Below are positions 56,205 to 64,000 of a stretch of 64,000 bases of DNA, in pieces (within the stretch, counting starts at the first letter, position 1; the number at the start of each line of letters is the position of its first letter). Source of the stretch: Macrosoma leucophasiata. Lineage: Eukaryota > Arthropoda > Insecta > Lepidoptera > Hedylidae. The translations under genes and the position numbers were made by a program. The stretch is taken from positions 21,931,501 through 21,995,500 of the forward strand of contig JAWQUS010000008.1 of assembly GCA_036365455.1 (NCBI GenBank), written 5' to 3'. The notes under the pieces were generated by a model. It searched no databases. It worked only from the letters and a program-made list of their open reading frames with translations, and had not been told where the DNA came from.

Positions 56205-56350
56205 AATATTATTAAACTTCGGGGGTACTGGGAATTTCCAGAAAATAGAACCAGAGATACCATTTTGCACCGTTATCTCTGATAGCCCCCGATCCGGGAA
56301 TCGAAGCGTAGTAGTAGTCGCCCGCTACTACTAGGCTACTGAGGCAGTAA
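56205..56350 (-). repeat. tRNA-derived SINE fragment
   Basis: Inverse-oriented box region GATCCGGGAATCGAAGC with TACTGGGAATTTCCAGAAA body. Confidence 0.6.
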
Positions 56351-56689
56351 ACACACGAGTAACAACACTTTTCTTTATTATAATTAAAATTTATGTAAAC
56401 AGTCCATTTATAAGTAAAACAATAATAATGTGAGCTATTCAGAGGATTACAGCTTCATGTCGACCATAAAACCTTTCATAACAGACACAGAGTGTTGTTT
56501 AATAAACAAAATTGTTTTGTGACAAAATTATTCCGCATTAGGTACCGAAATTTCCGCAATACTGGCTTCGGCACGTGACGGTCCTACCGCCCACTCATGG
56601 AAGAATTTTCTTCTACTGGAAGCATTGATATACAAAAAAACCTTGTATATCAATGACTGGAAGAGAATTAGTTTCTCCGCTAGTTCAGT

Positions 56690-57055
56690 CAGTTAACCCA
56701 ACAATAGCGGTCAAACCATCTAATAAGGCGGTAGTAAATATAACAACCCGGGATGACCACGCCCCCGACGCTTCGGGGGCAGATAGACCCGGGAAAGGAG
56801 GGTTGCACCTCGACCCTCGAACCATCGTTGAGAAGTTGTTTTTTTGCGAGCGGTTGGCATTTTGCGAAGTTGGCATTCTGAGATGATACGCCATCGCCTT
56901 CCTCTATTACGCTTGACGTGCGGAGGTAAGGATGATGATAATTAGTAGAACCCGGGATGGGCAGCAGCGTCCCGCGATTAAACTATCGTCACTGCGATCG
57001 CCATTGCACCTGCCAGGCGTGGCGATTATGGCATAATATTCCCTAAGCAGTATAT
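56690..57055. repeat. Composite repeat related to 43680-43830
   Basis: GGCGGTAGTAAATATAACAA, then a GC-rich hairpin GCCCCCGACGCTTCGGGGGC, then GTGGCGATTATGGCATAATA. Confidence 0.55.
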
Positions 57056-57082
57056 GAAGCGCGCATGCCCTATATGAAGCGC

Positions 57083-57447
57083 GCATGGCCCAGCGGCTGG
57101 TGTAGATCGTATACGATCTACTCAGTCAAGCACTACGGGCGCGGTCGCGTAGTATGATGGGTGACCGCTAGTGGCAAATTAAATGCGCGTTTCCGTGCTT
57201 CGGAGGGCACGTTAAGCCGTCGGTCCCGGTTGCTATCGATGGATAGCAGTCGTAAAACCTTGTCGGAGGCCTAATGGGCGGTTTGAAAACATCCGACAGC
57301 GGGTTGGCCACTAACCCACCCACCTCCACCAATCCGCATTGGAGCAGCGTGGTGGAGTAAGCTCCAGGCCTCCCCCCAAAAAAGGGGAGAGACTCGTGCC
57401 CAGCAGTGGGACGTATAATGGGTTGCCATTATTATTATTATTATTAT
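57083..57447 (+). repeat. SINE with A-box and ATT tail
   Basis: Head CATGGCCCAGCGGCTGG contains the A-box consensus TGGCCCAGCGG. Body GTTAAGCCGTCGGTCCCGG, tail ATTATTATTATTATT. Inverse copy at 32606-32970. It is followed by an RTE-like scrap at 57470-57528 (GCAGCAGTGGACGTCATTC). Confidence 0.83.
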
Positions 57448-57965
57448 GCCCTAATGACGCGCACTGTTGGGGAAGGCTTTGTGCAGCAGTGGACGTCATT
57501 CAGCTGGAGTGATGATGATGACTGAATTTGTTTCTTGCAACCATAGCATTCTACAAGATGTAATCAGTTTAAATTAATGTAGTATTATCTTGTCTATCCT
57601 ATGTAGTTCTGCCGTTAAATATTAGGTACTGTTCTGTACTATCTCAAAAGGAAGGCATTCAATACTCTCTCCATTATTTAATTGGTGTAAGTATTTTAAT
57701 CTTAGCATAAAGATACTTTTTTTAAAGGATCTTTAGTATCATAATTATATCTTGTGGAAAAGTTTAAATCTCTGGTATAGTCGCACACAAGTTTAATTGA
57801 ATGTCCCAAGTGGCACATGTCTCGATGACTCAAGTACGACTCATTACCGGCAACCAGCGACAAGAGAAGCCGATACGAAAACAAATTCGCTCAAACAATG
57901 AAAACTGGTGACACACTGAACGTTTGCTGTACGTAATAATATAAACATTATGTAAAAGTACACAG

Positions 57966-58071
57966 CATACGGGTTAGAAAATAAAGTTTAAAACCAATCT
58001 GCACGTTGAGAATGACCTGGAGCGATCTTGCTGTGCAGATTGATTTTAAACTTTATTTTCTAACTCGTATG
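57966..58071. repeat. Near-perfect 39-bp hairpin, pre-miRNA-like
   Basis: Arms 57966-58004 and 58033-58071 differ from perfect complementarity at two positions, with a 28-nt loop. No transposon ends recognised. Confidence 0.85.
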
Positions 58072-58984
58072 TTTGATTTCTTGATAGTAGGTCTATATGA
58101 AAGGTACCCTTAATTACGCGAAATAATTAACAGTAGCTTATTTAGATAAAAGTTGAAAATATTTATGACAAAAGGTGAAAAGTACTTGAGTGCATCGAGA
58201 CAGTCTTGTCTGACAGGGCCAGGGCCATCTACAGATACCCGTAAAGTGAAGCCGCGTGTACATATGGAACACAACGAGCTTCTAGTTAACAACAATGATG
58301 TACGGCGTATTGATGTTTCTATATCGATACTTAATCGACAGATAATATCAATATCATATCAACGATAAAACTTTTGAAATAGGAATATCTACCTAAATGT
58401 AAGTAAACGTAATTTGTCTAATATTGATATAGAAAATAATAGGAATAATTAACTACGCGTGATAATTCCATGAGATTTCATTCAACATAAAACTGCTATT
58501 GCTTCCCTATTATCACAGCGTAGAGTAATTATTAACTTATTAATATTATTCGAAGCAATCAAAGTTCTAAAGAAATATATTAATGTTAAATAACCTTCTT
58601 CAATTAACCTATGCCCTGACCTTCCTAGTAATTCACTTCATAAAGGATTCATGCATACATAGCTCCATTCATGTTTGAACAATTGATCATCATTCCTTAA
58701 ATAACATTTTGTTTTGGTTCTGCCAAGATCATAACGGTGGCTTATCAAAGCAGGACAGCAGATAATACCAGTCCCAATATTTTACTAAATCGGTTTAGCG
58801 TCGGTCTTTAAGGTGAATTTAACGCGTTTCTTGGCCACTTAAAGGAAAGTTGTAGTTTCATTTTAAATTTATTCCTGAAGCTTTGTTGATATTGCGGTTG
58901 TTAAAAACTCCTTTCGGTTTTCTTGTGGAATCAAGATAGTTAGTAACCTAGTAGACAATTAGTCAATTTTGGGATAGTCGGTTA

Positions 58985-59048
58985 TCCAACTTGATTCACG
59001 ATTAAAGCGTTGAGAAGGTTCAACGCTTTAATCGTGAATCAAGTTGGA
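58985..59048. repeat. Perfect 29-bp hairpin with 6-nt loop
   Basis: 58985-59013 is the exact reverse complement of 59020-59048; loop GAAGGT. Confidence 0.9.
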
Positions 59049-59229
59049 ATTATTTTTTTCAATCAATTTCATTCCTCTTTATTCAAACGAGAATAATTTT
59101 GTCATTGGCATATAATATTTCAAGATAAATCCAAAAATCCGCTGATGTCGAACATCAGTAAGTGTCTGTAAAACTACATGAACATCTTACTATTAAACTC
59201 TTTCTTTTTGCGCTCATAAAAATAATATT

Positions 59230-59385
59230 TAGGTATGTATGTATCTTCACGCCAGGTCCCTAACGGGGTAGGCAGAGAGTGTAGAGCGCCAGATAACCCG
59301 GTTCTGACAAACCTCTCGTGCCTCGTCTACGTTCATCATTCCTATTTTATTCCTAAGACTTTTGATCCCACCATCAGACAGAACT
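59230..59385 (-). repeat. RTE 3' end fragment
   Basis: GTATGTATGTATCTTCACGC, CCCTAACGGGGTAGGCAGAG, ACAGAACTCGACCTATTTGG match the RTE end in reverse. Confidence 0.8.
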
Positions 59386-59639
59386 CGACCTATTTGGGTA
59401 ATAGGTCGAGTTAATTAGTTAATTAGGTAACTAATTAAACAACAATACAGTAATAAATAGTACACGGTAGTTGATATTTTTAAAGCAATTAATGACAAAA
59501 GCCACCATTACGCTGGATAGTCCTAATAACGTTAATGTATACGTACAATATTATCACTAGTTACTGCACGTCGATAATAATCTAATTTCAGTTAGCAAAT
59601 AACGAGTGAAAATTAGCGAGGGGCGAATAATGTTAATGA

Positions 59640-59890
59640 AATGGAATCATCGATATCGATAATTGGTGCGTGAGTGAATAAAATGGCGGCACTATCGTGA
59701 GACAGGGAGGTAGCGGGCGGGCAGCGGTAGCGGTGGCGGACTTGGCGGGCTGGCAGAGTGGCGGGTGAGGACTCGGACGGCAAGCGGGCGGCGGGCACGG
59801 GCACGGCCACGGCGCGGCACGCGGCACTCGACAGCGACAGTCGGTGCATGACGATCGCGACGCGCGGTTAGTCGCGCCGAGCGCGGCATC
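59640..59890 (+). promoter_or_regulatory. GC-rich promoter and 5' UTR of the LRR-like gene
   Basis: Sharp GC-rich island in AT-rich DNA ending at the ATG. Contains TATCGATA (59654-59661), the DREF-response element of insect housekeeping promoters, and AAAATGGCGGC near 59682, similar to YY1/Pho-type sites. A short upstream ORF (ATG at 59848, stop at 59869-59871, 7 codons) precedes the main start. Start site not determined. Confidence 0.65.
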
Positions 59891-60055
59891 ATGGCGCGCC
59901 TCCCCGCGTTCCTCGCAGTGCTATTGCCAATGGCCGGTGCCATCGTCGTGGATCACCAAAACAATATTTGTGGCCTACCTTTCTGTGGCTGCTACCCCGA
60001 CACACATCCCAATTGGACCATCGTCAATTGCACAGTGGACCAAATACAAAATAAA
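59891..60055 (+). CDS. First coding exon, secreted/membrane protein with LRR N-cap-like cysteines
   Basis: ATG at 59891 opens MARLPAFLAVLLPMAGAIVV, a signal peptide, then CGLPFCGCYPDTHPNWTIVN, CTVDQIQNK. The C-x4-C-x-C...C spacing and NWTIVNC resemble leucine-rich-repeat N-terminal caps, with one N-glycosylation sequon NWT. Ends phase 0 at donor GTAAGT (60056). Only 55 residues are visible, so the family is a suggestion. Transcribed away from hiw. Confidence 0.8.
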
Positions 60056-63000
60056 GTAAGTTTCTAAACGATCCTACCTATATCGGACCGCTTTTATTGT
60101 TCAAAACTTTGATATGGACAGCAATATCTTTTCGATGATAATTTAATTAATTCTCTGTCAGCAAGTCAAGTTCAGAAGTTGCCGGTTTCCGCTCAGGATA
60201 CTTATCGTTAAGTTTCTTTATAATAGTGTTCCGCGTAGAGACGCCCCATGAATGTCTAATAAAGCGATCTTTTATATCTATAGCTATTAACTCCACTGAT
60301 TGCGATTGTTATAGTAATTACAGTTACAGGTAACACGGTAACAATATACAAACAATACGACTTATGTTAGGAAATACAATAATATATCAGTCATTTAAAT
60401 ACATACGAAATGAATAAAAGAAAACTACTTTTAGTTTTGATCATAAATCTATTTGTTAATACGCTTATCGTCTCAGGCTCACAAAAAAAGGAACTTTTAC
60501 CTGAGAGCGCCGTTTTTACGTATAACATAATATGATGTCTACATACAAAAAGGATGAAAGGATAGGAGACGTCGACCGCGTTGAACTTTATGGTACGTCT
60601 TTGTAAACTTCAGCAACAAGTGTGCTGCTACCGCACGCGGGGCGGTCCTTGATCGTTCCAAGCCAGCTTCATGCCTAATCATACACTTGTTGCACTATTG
60701 TGCACCACTTGTTTACATCTAACCATGCATATTTTAAGACTGCTATTATTATCTGTTGAATTAGAAGTGAGAATACATACATAAATTACTGTATTCTTAC
60801 ATAGAGGGAATATCTACAACATTTTTAATACATTTTTAACGAAGCGGAGGGTAGTTATTGCTTTTATCCATGCACAATTAAAATTTAAATTAGATAGAAT
60901 AATGTTAAAATAAACAAGCATGAGCGGTCTATCTACTATCAATGAATAGGTAGGCAAATAATATGACACGTATTATGTAGGTATAATATATTATGGTCCA
61001 TCAAAACAATAAAAAACATTATTAATTATGGTGCGTATTTATAAAAAATTGATCTCAAAATTGTAATCTACATCAAAAAATAACACATAGGTAGGTATAT
61101 AAAGACTTTAAAAAATGAAACCGGTAAATGTTAAGTCAGACAAAAAAATAATAGTGATTGTCGCGCAACTTTAATATTATAATAACGTGATGGTAACGAG
61201 CAATAGGTTGGTTAACCTACATTACAATCATAGTTAAATACGTATGTGATACTTTTAGTCAGAGCTTAGATACCTGTGTTAGAAGCCCGGATTATGCTTT
61301 TATGACTCAGTTATAGCTTGATTCCTGTGATCTAATGTGTGTTAACGGGATCATTACAAATTAAAATGTATAACTTAACTAGCGACCCGCACCGGTTTCG
61401 CACAGGTGCATTTTAGATACTAACATAAAACCTATACCTACGACTATAAACTGAGATGTAAGCTATCCTATCATTCAAATAGTATCAAACTCAACAAGTA
61501 GTTTAAGAGTCCATCACGGACGAACAACGTGACGAGTAATTTATTATTTAAGAAAGAAGATAGGGTATTACAAAATTTAACAAACTACTCCCAGCCTATA
61601 TCCCATTAAACACCTGAGTGTCAAAAAAAGAAGCTAGATGAAAGAAATATTAAGCAAAATATTTATAAATTAAATGAAATCCCCCACTGATTTGCACCTA
61701 CCTTGAGTAAGAATGTGTATAAAATTATATTGATTGATTAGTTAGGCACGGAACTTTATTAGCTACCTCAAGTTCCATCTCATCATTTTGCTGCAGGCCA
61801 TTTTATTATATACCTACATCGAGGTTAACGCAGCCATAAAACATATTGCAAAAGGTGGGCAGAAGGCGGTCTCGATGGGAAATCTGTAAAAGTATGTATG
61901 AATTGAAGAAAAACAGATTCATTTCGATAACAAAGAATATGGGCGTTCTGGTTACGTTCACCGTCTAGTTGAAATTCATCTGGCCCAAATATTCTATTAG
62001 ACTATATCTGTCTTGCTCGCACTAATTACTCGTTAGAACAGGACGACGAACGGTGAGTTTGAGCCGAACGACTGTGAATAGAGGACAGGCTATTTGTGAG
62101 GCCAGCATGCTCGCAAAATAAGTTAGCATACGCGTAAATAAATACACGCATTTCTTATGTCTGCATCTGCAAACTACACATGGAATTCACATTAGTATGT
62201 ATACGCGCAACAACTTAAAGACTGGACGACTGTTTGCGTGCACTTTGTCATCACTTGTATCTCCGTTACAAAACTCATAGAAACAGAAGATTATTAGTGT
62301 GGCCGTTATATTTAAAGGTCGAGGCAGAAGCAAAAGTAATAAGAGACCTGTCTTCAGACGGCGGACTAATTGGATTGTCTTTGAATTCCTAAACACATTA
62401 CGCATGTAGGATTTTTATTTGGGACTTTGAACAAATTCTATTTATCATGGCGCGTCACTTTTGCCAACACTGAGTTCATGATGTAGTTTGGTCTGCGAGA
62501 AAATATGTGTCAATGACCGTTTCCGAGTGGCGCGACAGCTTTTCATACATCACACACATTTGTAATAATGGTGCAACAGTTGCGTGTAGCCACCGGTTCA
62601 CCAGCGCCACACATGGATAAGGGCCACTGATATTCCGTTCGGATATATTGCTCTGCTTTAGAACAGGTGATTACGTGTATAAAGCCACAATTATGATAGA
62701 AGGTGCTAGTTATGGAAATGGACACAAATATTTATGTTAACTTCTAAATATAACCATTACTTACATGCACCTATCCCTCGTAACACTTAAAGCGTTTTCG
62801 AAAAACAAATCGCTGTAATGAAACAGATTGGAACATTCGATCAGTTAGTGAGGACGTGAGCAAAACCGGAAGTTAATTACTCCGACTCTGTTGTCATATC
62901 GCGTCCCTGGCGAAGCTATTGTCTAGGCTTGGCCCATCTGCGTTGTGCTCAGTATTCAATTGTCTTTAAAACCGGCATGTTAAATAGGGATCTTTTCGAA

Positions 63001-64000
63001 ACATAATAAATTCCATGCTTATGGTAAGGTAAACGTTAATCGAAGTTCAATCCAATCGAGTTTTTACGGCAACATTGTAGATGCAATAATATCTATAAGC
63101 ATATGAGCCGGCCCATGCGCGTCGGCCACGCATGCAGAGAGCCGCGGGAGCAACGAACATACCATAAAAAAACGTAATGAGAGATCGCTTCCTGCGCCGA
63201 GCGAACCCTTCGCTGCTCTGATCTGATACGCGCTAATTATGTTTGTTTTGTTTACCAAAACAATTATTTTTTTATTAAGAAAAATAATTAGGATATTATT
63301 AAGTCAATAATTATGTATTTGATCTTTATCGTCGTTATAGAAAATGAATGTATGAATCGGTGGTTTTACCGCTCCAAAAGAAAGTGTTCAAACTTCAGCA
63401 AGTTTCGTACCAGTCCGACATGACACTATATGTAATTATTGTTTGCGCCGGTGGACTTTCACCGTCATTATCGTGACGCATAGCGCGCTGATCTGATCTC
63501 AGAGACACATGGGCTAAAATTGAATGACTTCGTCATCAAATTTCTTTTCACATTGAGAAAGCATTGTCAAAATTAAAAAAATAATGTCCACCGTATGAAA
63601 AGCTCAGCCGACGCTAGTCTTTGGAAAACAACGCACTCGCATTCCGGGAATATAGTCTAATATTAATATTAAGCCGCGGTATTCATGTGAACGCGCGGTT
63701 AGTGCGGTGTAAACATCGTAAAGTTATGACATCGATACATGGACACTAGAAAAAATCGCTTGGAAAACCGAACATACCATGTTTTCTACATCGATATTTA
63801 AGTACTGCAACATCGATATTTTTAGAATACTCGTATAATTAAGTATGTTCAATTACATGCCTACGTTGAAATTGCTTGTTTGTAATTTATAACGAGGTAT
63901 TCATGACAAATCAACCAAGCTTCCCCTGAAAGCAGTAGCGGCGCGAAGATTAATTCAATATGATACATTTAGCGAGAACGGATACAATGCAGCCAACTTT
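60056..64000. other. Intron 1 of the LRR-like gene, no exon recognised
   Basis: AT-rich DNA. A retroelement tail similar to 27003 lies at 61376-61560 (ACTAGCGACCCGCACCGG). Small minus-strand ORFs (e.g. 63064-63258) look random. No hiw RCC1 or PHR exon was found here. Confidence 0.5.

Noticed and set aside
63064..63258. Minus-strand ORF as a hiw N-terminal exon
   Set aside because: No RCC1 or PHR similarity and no good splice context.

Overview
The window is eukaryotic and almost certainly from a moth or butterfly. This is inferred from AT-rich introns split by GC-rich exons, cecropia-type mariners, tRNA-headed SINEs, an abundant SINE-like repeat and RTE, Jockey and Copia elements typical of Lepidoptera. 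There is no bacterial-style gene organisation.

Layout. (1) Positions 480-948, minus strand: two exons of a divergent SLC6 (sodium/neurotransmitter symporter) gene that runs off the left edge. (2) Positions 7586-55792, minus strand: the 3' part of highwire (hiw/MYCBP2/Phr1/RPM-1), the giant neuronal E3 ubiquitin ligase. I reconstructed 40 coding exons that join in frame into 2,083 residues plus a stop codon. They carry the filamin-like repeat, the MYC-binding region, a DOC/APC10 domain, a B-box-like zinc module, the RING and the C-terminal tandem-cysteine (RING-Cys-relay) domain with its catalytic residues conserved. The N-terminal RCC1-like and PHR repeats are not in the window. (3) Positions 59891-60055, plus strand: the first coding exon of a secreted or membrane protein with an LRR N-cap-like cysteine cluster, behind a GC-rich promoter; its intron 1 fills the rest of the window.

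The introns are a transposon collection. They hold a young intact Copia element with 94-bp identical LTRs (12105-16355), two defective mariners (9.4 and 18.2 kb), a 5'-truncated Jockey LINE with intact ORF2 (19823-23266), a 5'-truncated RTE with an open reverse transcriptase end (39706-40796), hAT-type foldback MITEs with exact 8-bp target duplications, several other MITEs, SINEs, and about a dozen copies of a SINE-like repeat.

The most unusual signal is that about ten hiw exons have decayed partial copies of themselves in an adjacent intron, nearly always the intron just downstream. At two loci (the exons at 27754-27915 and 36208-36352) the copies form head-to-tail arrays. This looks like recurrent local duplication of exon/5'-splice-site segments and may record dead alternative exons. 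Other curiosities are a perfect 99-bp-arm palindrome with a tRNA-like sequence, two hairpins with 39-bp and 29-bp stems, and a GC-AG intron.
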